Source of the DNA: Rhizomys pruinosus
Lineage: Eukaryota > Chordata > Mammalia > Rodentia > Spalacidae
Assembly: GCA_009823505.1 (NCBI GenBank)
Contig: VZQC01006319.1
Location: 1,868,861-1,932,860, forward strand
Direction: 5' to 3'
Length of the DNA: 64,000 nucleotides
A model generated the notes under the pieces. That model was not told the origin of the DNA and did no database searches. It saw nothing but the letters and a program-made list of their open reading frames with translations. Shown piece by piece: positions 10,761-21,846 of the stretch. Every line of letters begins with the position of its first letter. The stretch's first letter is position 1. A program made the translations under genes and the position numbers.

Positions 10761-11002
10761 CTATTATATGGCTGGGAGAATGTCTGTCTTAGGTTGCCAC
10801 TGCAGAGGTATACCTTACCCGTCATTGGGATAACAAACAGCTCGTCAACCGGTTAGGGTCCATAGCGTCCCATGAACCCCCACCGATGACAGCCTCAGCG
10901 GTAAAAACTGCGAAGCGTCCTACGAGCTTCCACCGTTATGAGTGCTGATTTGCCCCCTGTCTTAGGTTGGAAATACATGCAGTAGGTCTTACCCGTCATT
11001 GA
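10761..11002 (-). other. ERV sequence between Env remnant and LTR
   Basis: Non-coding retroviral 3' leader-like sequence. Two related stretches (about 10785-10830 and 10955-11010) share the 'gtcttaggttg...cttacccgtcattg' pattern, a short internal direct repeat. Confidence 0.5.
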
Positions 11003-11353
11003 CTACTTCTCCAGTATACTAAGCCAGATGTTAGCGGAGTAACCTGCTTCCAAAGCTGCAAGGGCCTGTGCAATGACCACCTTATCGCGCCGATGTTGGG
11101 CACGGAGCCTACACATTATCCAGAGCATAAGTAGAATCCCTCCACCTAAGAGTAAGCCAAATCCCGCCACCCCAGCCCATTCTTTGAAGTGTGAAACAGA
11201 GGTGGAAATCCAGGAAGCCAGTCCTTCAGCAAGGGAGGTGTCCATTCTGGTAGAATTCACAGTAACGATGGCCATACGAAGCTGGTTCATCAAGCTGTCA
11301 AATTCACCACTCCAGTTACTATCATGACAAATTGGCATTGGTCTTGGGAACAC
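11003..11353 (-). pseudogene. ERV Env transmembrane-subunit remnant (SU deleted)
   Basis: A 116-codon minus frame. Residues about 48-62 form a pre-membrane amphipathic stretch with 'SHFKEWAGVAG', residues about 64-86 form one hydrophobic membrane span, and about 30 cytoplasmic residues with 'HRRDKVVIAQALAALEAG' follow. This resembles the tail of class II retroviral TM. The surface subunit, fusion peptide and most of the ectodomain are missing, so it cannot be a working envelope. Its first codons overlap the end of the integrase frame in another register, meaning the deletion joined pol directly to the TM tail. Confidence 0.75.
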
Positions 11354-12053
11354 TGACAGGATCCCCCATCATGGCTCCGCCTGAGTCATCCAGAGGCTGA
11401 TCATGAGAATCACCAGCAACTGGATCACTGGTCTTTTCATGTTCTTTTATTTTTCTTGTTAATCGCTCAGGCACCCAAATTGGATTTTCTTCTTCCTGTG
11501 GAAAAACACAAATAGCTCCCCTGGATCTTATTAAAATAGGATCCGGGCCTTTCCACTTTCCAGATATGACATCTTTCCATTTAACTAATTCCTTTTGTGT
11601 TGTGGGCCAGGAATTGTGATGCTCGGCTGCAGAGCGGCCTTGAGCATCCAAATTTAAAAAATTTAGAGTAAATAATGTCACTGAGACAATTGTTTTTGGT
11701 GTCAGGGGAACGTTCTCCAATCCCTCTTTTTGTTTAATAATATAAGTTTTGAGGGTGTGATGTGCACGTTCCACAATACCTTGTCCTTGTGGATTATAGG
11801 GTAATCCAGTGATGTGGGTAACTCCCATCTGCTGACAAAACTGTTTGAATTTGGTTGCTGTATATGCCAGGCCATTATCTGTTTTTAGTATTTGTGGTAG
11901 GCCCCAAGCACTCCAGGCTTCCAAGCAATGTTGAATGACCTGTGTTGTTTTCTCCCCAGAAAGGGGGCTAGCAAAAATAATGCCAGAACATGTGTCTACA
12001 GAGACATGTAGGTACTTTAATCTACCAAAGGAGGTGACGTGTGTCACATCCAT
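11322..12053 (-). pseudogene. ERV pol integrase remnant (core and C-terminal domains)
   Basis: A 243-codon minus frame. The D,D-35-E triad is readable: Asp2 in 'MDVTHV', Asp59 in 'KTDNG' and Glu95 in 'GIVERAHH', with exactly 35 residues between the last two. A C-terminal SH3-like DNA-binding region ('GKWKGPDP', 'VPERLTR') follows. Most of the HHCC zinc domain and everything upstream (RT, RNase H, protease, Gag) are missing. It is a truncated fossil fragment whose open frame suggests a fairly recent origin. Confidence 0.85.
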
Positions 12054-12104
12054 CTGCCAAATTTGGTGGGTCTAGCTTGTTTCTGTCCCTGTAAAATGGC
12101 TGCA

Positions 12105-12185
12105 ATATATACAATATTTCACCCAACAAATAGGGAATATACATTTTTTTCAGCAGCACATGGAATTTTTCACAAAATTGACCCT
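12105..12185 (+). repeat. Right copy of the long direct repeat flanking the ERV
   Basis: Identical to 10254-10334. L1 ORF2 sequence then continues into 'tatcctaggacacagg', the normal L1 follow-on. Confidence 0.9.
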
Positions 12186-12912
12186 ATCCTAGGACACAGG
12201 AAAAGCTTCAATAAATAAGAAAAAAAATTGAGATCACAATGGAATAAAGGCAGAAATGAACAAGAAAAACCAGAGAAACCACAGAGATTAAACAATGCAT
12301 TCTTAAATGAACAATGAGTCATCCAAGAAATTAAATTAGAGGTGAGGTTTAAAAATTCCTAATGAGAATGCAACCTATCAGAACCTCTGGGGCACAGCCA
12401 AGGTGTGTGTGTGTGGGTAGTTTATAGTGATGAGTGCTTACATTAAAAAATCTGAATGATATTAAATAAGCAATGTTATGATGCCTCCCGGGGATCTTGA
12501 AAAACAAGAGGCAGCCAATCTAAATCCTAGGAGATGGCAAGAAATAATAAATATCAGGAAATCAATGAATGAAGCAGATGCTAAAAAACAATAAATAAAA
12601 ATCAACCAAACAGGGAGTTGGTTCTTTGAAACAGTAAAGTAGACTGACAAATCCATAGCCAACCCAACTAAAAGAAAGAGGGAGCGGAGGCCAACAAAAC
12701 TGATCAGAAGGGCAGCGTGGCAGCAGGCCCCAGCGAATACAGAGCATTATTAAACATCACATTGTAAACCTATATTCTTAAAGTCTGGAAACCCAAGAAC
12801 AAATAGAAGAATTTCTAAATCTGTAACAACTACCTAAAGTAAAAGGATAAGTAATCAATGACTTAGACCCTTACCACCACTGAGATAGAGGTGTATCAAA
12901 AGGCTTCATTTT

Positions 12913-13080
12913 GCTGGGCATGATGATGTACATCTTTAATCCAAGCACTTGGGAGGCAGAGGCAGGTAGATCTCTGTAAGATCCAGGCCAGTCTTGTCTG
13001 CATTACGACTTCCAGGCCACTTGGGGCTATAGGGAGACCCTGTCTCAAACAAACAAACAAACAAACAAACAAATAAAAAG
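12913..13080 (+). mobile_element. B1 SINE
   Basis: B1 body with the 'ccctgtctcaaacaaacaaac' end. The tail has grown into (AAAC)n. Confidence 0.88.
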
Positions 13081-13913
13081 TCTCCAAATAATTAAAAGTT
13101 TAGGACCAGATGACATTACCACTGAATTCCAGACAACTTCCTGGGAAGATCTCATCCCAATACTTCATATTATCAAGATACCTGACCTCAAATTATACTA
13201 CAGAGCTCTAGAGCTCAAGAAATTTGCTATTGCCGCACACATAAACACACCAGATACACCAGTGGAATGGGATAGAGGACCCAGAAATGACCTGATAAAC
13301 TATGCCCATCTAATTCTTGTTAAATGAAGCAAAAGCATGCCTTGGAAAAAGAGTCTATTTAATAATTTGTGTTGACAAAACTGATTTTCTACTTGCAAGA
13401 TAATGAATTTTCAGTTTGTATAAAAATCAATTAGAAATGGATCAAAGACCTTAATTTAAAACCTGGAATGCTGAAACCTCTTGATGAAAATATAAGGACA
13501 ACTCCTCAGGACATTAGGAGAGGGAAGAACTTTATGAGTTCAAAACAAATAGCCCAGAGATTAGCACCAAGTATCAACAGATGAGACTATAAGAAATTCA
13601 AAGTTTCTTCCCAGCAAAGAAAGCTATCGGCAGAGCACACAGCACACAGAATGGGAGAAAGTCTTACCAGCTATACATCTGACAAGGGGACAATATCTAG
13701 AATATACAAAGAACTAGAGCTACTAATTAGCAAATAGCTTCAGAAAAAAGAACTACAAATGTCCAAAAACTATTTTTACGCATTCAACATTCATAGCCAT
13801 CAGGGAAATGCAAATTAAAACTACTTTGAGGTACTGCCTTACCTGGCTAGTATGGCTTCCACCAAGAGATCTAACAACAAATGCTGGAGAGTTTGTGCAG
13901 ACAGAGATACTCA

Positions 13914-14136
13914 TAAAATATTTTATTTACTATTTTTATTTTATGTGTATGAGTGTATTGCCTGCATGTATGTAAGTGCACCCTTGTTGTGCAATGCCTG
14001 TGGTGGTCAGAAGAGGGTGTGGGATCTCCTGGAACTGGAATTTTGAATAGTTGTTAGCCACCATGTGGGTGCTGAGACTGGGTCCTCTGTAAGGGCAGCC
14101 AGTGCTCTTAACTGCTGAGCCATCTCTCCAGCCCCC
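13914..14136 (-). mobile_element. B3-type SINE
   Basis: Reverse-strand tRNA-derived SINE. From the right it reads GGGGCTGGAGAGATGGCTCAG (head, A box), then the 'cagcacccacatggtggc' region, ending in an A/T-rich tail. It lacks the 17-bp internal duplication found in the younger copies. Confidence 0.9.
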
Positions 14137-14640
14137 AAAGAGGATCTCTTATTCAGTTTTGGTGAGAATACAAATTAGTAGAGTCATTATGAAAATCAGT
14201 CTGGAGGTTTCTCAAAAAGAAAAACAAAACATAGAACATAGACATATGGCCCAACCGTCTTACTCCTGGGCACGTACCCAGAGAAATCCAGATCTTCCTA
14301 TAGAGATAGTTCCCCCCACATTTGTTGTTGCTCTATTTACTACAGCAAGGAAATTGAACTAACCTAGATCTCCATTAGCAGATGACTGAATAATGAAAAT
14401 GTGGTATATTTATAAAATGGAGTGTTATTCAGCTATGAAGTATAATGAAATAAAAAATTTATAGCAAAATAAATGGACCTGGGATGTGTAATACTAAGTG
14501 AGGTCACCCAATTTCAGAAAATAAAATATACATTTTCTCTCACTGGGGATTTGGCCTATGATATATACATACACATAAGTAAACAAAGGCATGTATTGGC
14601 ATAGTATTTAGAATTGAGAACAAGAAAGGCAATTTTCAAA

Positions 14641-14829
14641 GAAAAGAAGCATAGAATCTTTTTTGTTTTCTTTTTAGCTTATAAACAGCAACATGTTATT
14701 CCTTACAGTTCTGTAGCATGGGCAGGAGTGCTCAGGGTGTGCACATTTTTAATATTAGTGAGAATGGCTTCCTTGATCATAAGGGTGACATCCTTTTCAT
14801 TTATTGCCATCACATTGGGGGCTTAGAGT
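14641..14829. other. Unassigned decayed sequence
   Basis: No confident family. A stretch with 'cttacagttctgtagcatgg' and 'gaatggcttccttgatcata' resembles an ancient DNA-transposon-type repeat, but I cannot assign it. Confidence 0.3.
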
Positions 14830-15120
14830 TCTGATCTAGTTACTATTCTGGTGCTGTGATAAAACACCAGGACCAGAGCAACTTACGGAAGGAAGAGGGT
14901 TTTTGGCTTATGGGTCCAAAGGGATTAGAGTCAATCATGGTGGGGAAGCTTCAGAGACTCAAACTGGAAGTGGAACCTGGCATAGGGAGGCTGCACTTCC
15001 TCCACAATGCTCATGGCCCCCAAAGGTTCCCTGACTTTCCCCAAATAGTGGCATGAAGTGAGGACCAAGTGTCCAGATCCCTGGAGCCTGTGGGGGACAC
15101 TTACATTGAAACCACCACAG
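14830..15120. mobile_element. Rodent repeat with inverted-repeat-like ends (DNA transposon-like)
   Basis: It starts with 'ctagttactattctggtgctgtgataaaacacca'-type sequence. The right end of the element at 28005-28378 is the inverse of this start, suggesting terminal inverted repeats. I recognise the sequence as a common rodent interspersed repeat, but its class (hAT/Charlie-like) is tentative. Confidence 0.45.
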
Positions 15121-15600
15121 GTTTCAGCACATGAATATTTGAGGGACAAAATACTTATTTTGTAGGAATCATAAATTTGGTTTGCTGGAGATTTCCTCTT
15201 AAAAGTGAATACAATAATTTTATTTGCAAAATGCTGTAGCTCTCTTGCCAGCAAGGAGTATTTAACTTATATTAAATACTTGCTCTCTGTTTTTAATATA
15301 CTTTTATTGAATTTTTATGCATTTGAGACAACAAATCTTAATCATATTTCAACCCCTCCCCCATCTGCACACACCCCCTATCCTCCCCCATTGGAGTTGA
15401 TGCATTCTGTCATATGTTTTCTGTTGGAGTCCAGTAAGTGCTGCCCTGTAGGGGCGGTGATGACGAGAGTTGGGGCTCCCTCCCAGTGTCACAAATTAGA
15501 AGAGCCGTGAGAATTGGACATGACTGGAAACTGATTTGCTGGATATGTTGAATGACATAATAATTATTGTTCTCAGTAGCTACTTCTTATTCTATGATAA
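15121..15600. mobile_element. Unassigned 170 bp, then LINE-1 3'-end-like sequence
   Basis: 15121-15290 is unrecognised. About 15291-15440 resembles minus-strand L1 3' ends ('tttattgaatttttatgcattt' then a C-rich stretch). About 15440-15600 parallels 47500-47700 (L1 3'UTR). Confidence 0.5.
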
Positions 15601-16330
15601 ACTTTCAAATTTCCTAATAAAACACAAAATGATATCTAGGAATAAACCTACCAGAGGAGGTGAAAAGACCCTGACAATGAAAACCACAAAACATTGAAAA
15701 CGAGAGCTTGAAGAAAATGCCAAAAGATGGAAAGAATTCCCTTCCTGTCCATGGAGATCAGCCCAGTTAATGTGAAAATGGCTGCCTTCCATGCAATTTC
15801 CATCAAAATTCCAATGAAATTCTTTACAGAATTAGAAAAAAATTCTAAAATTCCTATAGAATTAGTCCATGAAGCTACAGCCACCTGACACCCAATAGAT
15901 ACAATTCCAGCCTCTTCAAGTGACAGGGTAGGAAAAACTTGACATCCGCTTGTAGAAGATTGAAATGACATTCCTATCTCTCGTCTGATCCAAAAATCAA
16001 TTCAAAATGGGTCAAATGCCTAAATTTAAGGTCTGGAAAATGTGAAAAATGCTGTAGGAAATTGACGAGAAGCTCGTGGGCCTGTGGTTATGTCAAATTA
16101 AAGCACTCCTGTCCAGAAAGACAGCAGCTGCCACAGAGCAGACACAGCGTAGGGAGCTGGAGACAGTCTTTGACAGTTATGACTTAAGAGTGGATTGACA
16201 CACAGATTATACATATTAGAGTTACTTTTAAAAAGTTTACTAGTATTAAAAAAAACTAGAGTATATAAAAATATTCAAACAATATAAAACAACTTAAATT
16301 TCTGATTTGCCAGAATGGTAACCAACTCCC
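15601..16330 (+). pseudogene. LINE-1 ORF2 C-terminal fragment
   Basis: It contains the 'gaccctgacaatgaaaaccac' stretch followed by post-RT sequence up to 'gagtggattgacacacagatt'. It aligns with 47790-48820 including its order relative to neighbours. Stops are frequent. Confidence 0.7.
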
Positions 16331-16639
16331 TTGGAATCCCATGTGGATGCTGCCTGTTTAAATACTTACTTTGCTTCAAAAATGTATTGTTTATTAAAAG
16401 TGCATTCAAAGGACTTACATGAAGTATACTGTACATATGAACTCACTACTGTGCCTTGGTTTTCCTTTCTAAATGACACAGTATACCCACATATCCATTT
16501 TTTACGTACACACATGTATGTATTCATTATAGGCTAAAATCCATGTATGAAGGAGAACATACAGTTTCTTTTCTTTCTGATAGTGGGTGAGCTTACTTCA
16601 TATTACATATTCTAGGTCTAGCCATTTCATACAAATTTT

Positions 16640-16757
16640 GTGGCTTTCTTTCTCTTTCTTTCTCTTTCTCTTTTTTCTCTTTCTTTCTCTTTCTTTCTCT
16701 TTCTTTCTCTCTTTCTCTCTTTCTCTCTTTCTCTCTTTCTCTCTTTCTTTCTTTCTT
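16640..16757. repeat. (TTTCTC)n / (CTTT)n microsatellite
   Basis: A pure pyrimidine tract of about 118 bp, between L1 and a B1 whose tail it extends. Confidence 0.95.
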
Positions 16758-16862
16758 TCTGGATTTTTTGAGACATCATCTCCCTGAAGCCCTAGCTGGC
16801 CTGGAACTCACAGAAATCTGTCTGCTGCTTCCTCCTGAGTGCTGGGATTAAAGGCGACATAC
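16758..16862 (-). mobile_element. B1 SINE (partial)
   Basis: Reverse B1 with 'gagacatcatctccctgaag' and 'gctgggattaaaggcgac'. An internal stretch of about 25 bp (the 'tagaccaggctgg' box) is missing. The adjacent CT tract probably grew from its tail. Confidence 0.8.
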
Positions 16863-17090
16863 CCAGCGACTTCATTTTTCTTTAGGGATGAGTTTCATTT
16901 TATTTATGTATCAGATTTCTATGGTCCATTCATCTGTTGATGGACAACTGGGCTGGTTTCATTTCATTGCTCTACTGAATAGAGAGGGCAGAAGTAAACA
17001 CAAGGGTTCCAATATCTCTGCAATAGTGTATGGAGTTCTCTGGGCGAATGCCCAGGAAGTAAGGTAGCTGGGTTATATGAGAGCTCAATT

Positions 17091-17270
17091 TTAATATTTT
17101 ATTTATTATTTTAATTTGATGTGTATGAGTATAAGTGTACTGGGCACTGAATTCCCCTAGAGCTGGAGTCACAGGGAGTTGTTAGCCACCAGTCAGCACT
17201 AGGAACTGAACCCAAGTCCCCTACATGAGTGGCCAGTGCTCTTAACTGCTGACCCATCTCTCCAACTACA
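17091..17270 (-). mobile_element. B3-type SINE (old, deleted middle)
   Basis: The 'cagtgctcttaactgctgac' head region and a T-rich tail are clear. Part of the centre is missing compared with 13914-14136. Confidence 0.8.
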
Positions 17271-18521
17271 TTTTAATTTCTTGAGGAATGATTTCCATAA
17301 AGGCTGTATTAATTTGCCCTCCTGCCAGCGATGAATAAGAGTGCCTCTTTCTCCACATCCTCTTGAGCATTTGTTATCAGATTTCTTGATTGATCAGATT
17401 TCTGACTGGGGTTAGGTGATATCTCAAACTAGTTTTAATTTGTACATCCCTGAGGAGTAGAAATATTGAACGATTTTTAAAATCATTGTTGGCATTTGTA
17501 TTTCTTTTCTTTAATCATCTGTTCAATTCATTAGCCCATTTGGGGATCTGGAGTTTATTTACTCGATATCTGATTTCTGCAGTTTGTAAACTATGGCTGT
17601 TAGTGCTGTGTCTGACGCACAGCTGTGAAGATCTTCTCCCATTCTCTGGCTGCTGAGTCCTCTACTGATACTCTCCTCTGCTGTGCAGAAGCATTTTTCT
17701 CTCATGTCATTTTATCTGTTGATATTTGGAGCTAGTTCCTGTGCTATTGATATTCTGTTCAGAACTTCTAGCCTACTCCACAGTCGCGATGCTTATTCCC
17801 TATGTTTTCATCTAGAAGCTTCAGCATTTCAGAGTTTGAAAAAAAAAAAAAGGTCTTTGACCCATTTTGAATTGAGTTTTTTGCAAGATGAAAGAAATTT
17901 ATTTCATTTCTCTGCCAATTGCCTTGTTGAACCGGCTATCTTTTTCCAAAGTATATTTTTGCCTGTTTTGTTCAGAGCTAGGTGGGCATAGCTCTATCAC
18001 TTACTTCCCAGTCCTCTGTGGTCTTCCATCAGTCTAGCTATCTGTTTTTGTCCCAGCACCAGGTTAGTTTTAGCACTATAACTATGTAGTTTAACCTGGT
18101 ATAGCTTGGGTCTTCTGATGCCTCCAAGTATGTTCTTTCTCTTTAGAAGGACTTTGGTTATTTGTAGTCTTTTGAGTTTCATGTGAATCATGGATTCCTT
18201 TCTTCCTGGGTCTATAAAACAGGACATTCGAATTTGATAGGTATTGCATTAAATCTCTAGACTAATTTTGGGAGTGTGGCCTTTGGCACAATATTAGTTC
18301 CACCAATGCAGGAGCACAGCAGGTCGTCCCATCATCTGGTTTCTTCCTTAATTTCCTTTTCAGTGTCTTGGAGTTTTCACTGTGGAGGCCTTTCCTTTCT
18401 CTTCTTTGGTGAGGTGTATTCCTAGGTACTTCATTGGGGGTATACTACTGTCAATCTTATGTTTTTCCTAATTTCTTTCTCTGAGAATACATTGTTGGTA
18501 TGATATAAATGCTCTTTTCTG

Positions 18522-18671
18522 TTTTTTTTTTTTTTTTTTTTTTTTTTGGACAGGGTATCTCTGTAGCCTCAGCTGTCCTGGAACTTACTTTGTAGACCAG
18601 GATGGCCTTGAACTCACAGAGATCCGCCTCCTGAATGCTGGGATTAAAGATGTGTGCCACCACCCCTGGCC
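18522..18671 (-). mobile_element. B1 SINE
   Basis: A 26-bp T run (reverse A tail) followed by a clear reverse B1 body. The 'gctctt' motif on both sides suggests a short target duplication. Confidence 0.9.
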
Positions 18672-19299
18672 TAAAGGCTCTTAAAAAAAAAAGTTGGTTT
18701 GTCTCCTACAACATTACTATATTTATTAGATCGAGGACTTTTCTAGTAAATTCTATTGGATTTGTAAGTACAGAACCTTGTCATATGTAAATAAGGGACA
18801 ATTTGACTTCCTCCTTTTCTATTTTTATTCCCTTTAAACCATTCTCTTGTCTAATCGCCATAGCTGACACTTGAAGCACTACATTAAGAATCAGAGTGGA
18901 GAGCAGGCATCCTTGTCTCATTTCTGAGTCTAGAGGAAATGCTCTCAGTTCATTTATTGCTGTTTGTAATGGGTCGGTTCATCTTATATCTCCAGGCTTT
19001 AATTTTGGAAGATGATATGCACTGAGAAATTCATCTATCTCTTCATGGTCTTCCAGCTTTTTAGAGTGGAAGTATTCAAAGTACTCTCTAATAATCTATT
19101 CTGTTTCAATGGAAACTGTTTTAATGACACACTTTGTTTCTATTTTGTTAGATTTTGTCTTTGCACTCTTATTTTATGAAGCTGGCTAAGGGTTTTGCAA
19201 TTGAATTAACTTTTCCAAAAAACAAACTCTTTGGCTGATCTTGTGTATTGTTCTTTTAATATTGATTACATTAATCACTTAGGTCATCTTTATTCCTTC

Positions 19300-19462
19300 T
19301 TTTTTTTTTTTTTTTTTTTGTCTTTTTGAGACAGGGTCTCACTATAGTCCCAGCTGGCCTGCAACTCACTCTGTAGACCAGGCTGGCCTTGAACTCACAG
19401 AGATCTGCCTGCTTCTGCTTCCCGAGTGCTAGAATTAAAGGCGTGCACCACCATTCCTGGCT
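19300..19462 (-). mobile_element. B1 SINE
   Basis: Reverse B1 with a T run at 19300-19319 and an intact 'gagacagggtctcactatag' box. It directly abuts a B3 head fragment. Confidence 0.9.
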
Positions 19463-19464
19463 TA

Positions 19465-19563
19465 AAGATGGTTCTTGGCCACCATGTGGGTGCTGGGAAT
19501 CAAACCTGGGTCCTCTGCAAGAGCAGTTGGCACTCTTAACTGCTGAGCCATCTCTCCAGCCCC
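19465..19563 (-). mobile_element. B3 SINE head fragment fused to a B1
   Basis: Only the 5' (head) roughly 100 bp of a B3 is present ('gctgggaatcaaacctgggtc' to 'ctctccagcccc'), directly joined to the B1 head. It is either a B1 inserted with loss of the B3 tail or a chimeric SINE. Confidence 0.8.
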
Positions 19564-19829
19564 AAATTAGTTCTTACCATGGTCTTGTTTTGGGATTGCC
19601 TGCCTCTGTTTTTTTGAGATCCTTGAGATACCTCATTAAGGTTTTTTTTTTTAATCCCTCTTGAATTTTTTTCTGTTTTTCTCTTTTTTTTTTTTTCTAC
19701 TGATTCTTGGAGAATTTCATACAGTGCATTTTGATCGTATTCAGAAACCCTTCCTTGTTTCCTCACAAATTATCTCCTATTTTTAAAAAATCTAATTTCC
19801 ATTCTATTTCACTTTTCCCAGAAGATGGT

Positions 19830-20230
19830 TTTTCTTCTGTTCTGATGAAGCCTGGTCCCACATGGGCTTTGGTGGAGGATGAGGGGCAGCACCAGCTACT
19901 CTAAATTGTGCTGGGAGTGTTTGGCTTTCTCAGACTTGGTGAAAGCCATTCCTGACCAACTTGCTGCCAAATGAATGTCAGGGCACACACAGTAACACAG
20001 CCCAATGGAAAGCTCAAGAATCACATCTCCATCAAAGATGCCTGCTTCACAAATCTCCCTGATGCCAGTGGCCTCTTCTATCTTCAAAATACTGAACTCC
20101 TTAATGGCCTTGTCCTTAGAAATGCCAGGGGTACGGTTTGTGCAGCGAATGGGCTGTGTGTGGCTGCAGTCCTTTTTGGTGAGATGGTTTCTTTTTTCTT
20201 TTCTTCTTTCTGACCATCTTGGAGTCCAGA
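19830..20230 (-). pseudogene. Rps26-ps: RPS26 processed pseudogene
   Basis: An intronless, diverged minus-strand copy of the small-subunit ribosomal protein S26 mRNA. The start codon corresponds to about 20217, followed by a Lys/Arg-rich N-terminus. After a frame shift comes 'QPIRCTN' and 'KDKAIKEF', then a region aligned to the S26 'HYC' stretch, here 'LCYCVCPDIH'. The end (about 19859-19880) matches 'PPPKPM' in nucleotide sequence. The zinc-binding cysteine pattern and C-terminus are damaged by substitutions and frameshifts. No poly-A tail is clear, so it is old. It is inserted in minus-strand L1 ORF2. Confidence 0.75.
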
Positions 20231-21159
20231 CTTGAAAGAGGATCACTCAGAATTTTTAATGTGATACATATCATTAAAAACTTTCCTGTCAGGACTGCAT
20301 TAGCTCTGACAGGTTAGGCTCTCATTTTCAAACTTTTCAATTGTAGCTCTAATTTCTCGAATGATCCATTGTTTATTCAGAAGTGTATAGTTTAGTTTCC
20401 AAATACTTTTGTGGTTTCTGTAGTTTCCATTGTTTTCCATTTTTATTTGTTTTTTTAAATGGTGGTCTGATAGGATTCAGGGAATTATCTCGGTGTTCTT
20501 GTGTTTGTAGAGAGTTGCTTTGTGTCCTATGATATAATCAACTTTGTTAAAGTTTTCCTGTGCCAGTGAAAGAAGTGTGTACTGCATATCTATTAAATGA
20601 AATGTTCTATATGTATCTGTTTTGTTCAGTTGATCAGAGTGTCTGAGTCTTGTTCTTAGTTTGAAAGATCTAGCCAAATATGAGAGCAGGCTACTGCCAT
20701 GCCTCTTAGTGTTTGCTTTATACAGTTAGGGTCTCCAGTATTCAGAGCATAAATGATCGTAATTGTTATATCTTCTTGACAAACTGTTCCCTTCATTGTT
20801 ATGTAGTGTCCTCCTTTAACTCTCCTAATGAGTTTTGGTTTGAAGTCTATTTTATCTGACATAAGGAGAACAACTTCTGTTCATCCGTGGTTTTCATTTG
20901 CGTGGTAGTTTGTTTTCCAACATTTCATGTTGAGGTTTTTAGTATCTTTGCTGACTAGGCCCGTTTCTTGGGGATGACATATTAGTCTATATCTTTTTAG
21001 TTGTGAGTTGAGGCCATTTACATTTAAAGTTATATAAAGGGGCTTGATATTTCTTACGAATTTGCTTGGAGATGTTCCATTTCATTGAATTATTGGTATT
21101 TCTTTTTCTTGTTCCATTTTAATTTCAAAGGTTTGCTGAGTTGCTATGTGTGTAGGTGC

Positions 21160-21380
21160 TTCTTAAAAGAATCCTTGACAGGGAAGAAGAATAAAGATAG
21201 ACTGTGTGATCGAATGACAGCATAGACTCCATGAACAGAACAGATAACTAAACTAAGTAAAAAAAAACCAGGAAAAAAAATACTTAGTTTAGTTATCTGT
21301 TCTGTTCATGGAGTCTATGCTGTCATTCGATCACACAGTCTATCTTTATTCTTCTTCCCTGTCAAGGATTCTTTTAAGAA
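21160..21380. repeat. Perfect 100-bp inverted repeat with 21-bp loop
   Basis: Left arm 21160-21259 is the exact reverse complement of right arm 21281-21380. The loop 21260-21280 is purine-rich (A runs around CCAGG). The right arm aligns with normal minus-strand L1 (compare about 56950-57050), so the left arm is an inverted copy placed beside it. The arms could form a long cruciform or RNA hairpin. Confidence 0.97.
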
Positions 21381-21819
21381 TGTTCTTACCTGCTGGCTTG
21401 GCTGTCCTGAATTGCCTTAATTTGTGTTTGTCTTGAAATAACCTTTTTTCCCATCGTTTTTAAAAGGTAGCTTTGCAGGATATAGTATTCTTGATTCACA
21501 ATTATTTACTCTCAGAATCTGAAATGACTCATTCCATGCTCTTTTGTGATTGCTGAGTTAATTCTGGCATTCCTCCCTCTGTGTGTGAGTTGACATTTTT
21601 CACATGATGTTCTGGAATGATTTATTCACTTCGTATTTTTGACATCCTGACTGTGATGAGTCCTGGAGAGTTACTTCTCTGGTTATGTCTATTTCAAGTT
21701 CTGGATACTTCTTGTATTTGGATATCTTCTTTTTCTAACTTTGAGAACTTTTCTTCTGTAGTTTCCCTTAACAATCTGTCTGATGCATTTTATTTTATCT
21801 CTGCATATATAGTATATAT

Positions 21820-21846
21820 TACTTATATATATATATATATATATAT
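21820..21846. repeat. (TA)n microsatellite
   Basis: An AT dinucleotide tract inside minus-strand L1 ORF1. Confidence 0.9.

Larger units (their letters stand above)
12186..14640 (+). pseudogene. LINE-1 ORF2 distal part and 3' end (RT-deleted)
   Basis: ORF2 resumes with the endonuclease-RT linker (about 12370-12700). After 'acaacttcctgggaagatctcatc' (about 13135) it jumps to the post-RT region ('ctgacctcaaattatactac', about 13180), so the catalytic FADD region is deleted. The C-terminal region (about 13400-14540) and a 3'UTR-like end follow. It is interrupted by a B1 and a B3, and many stops are present. Confidence 0.75.
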
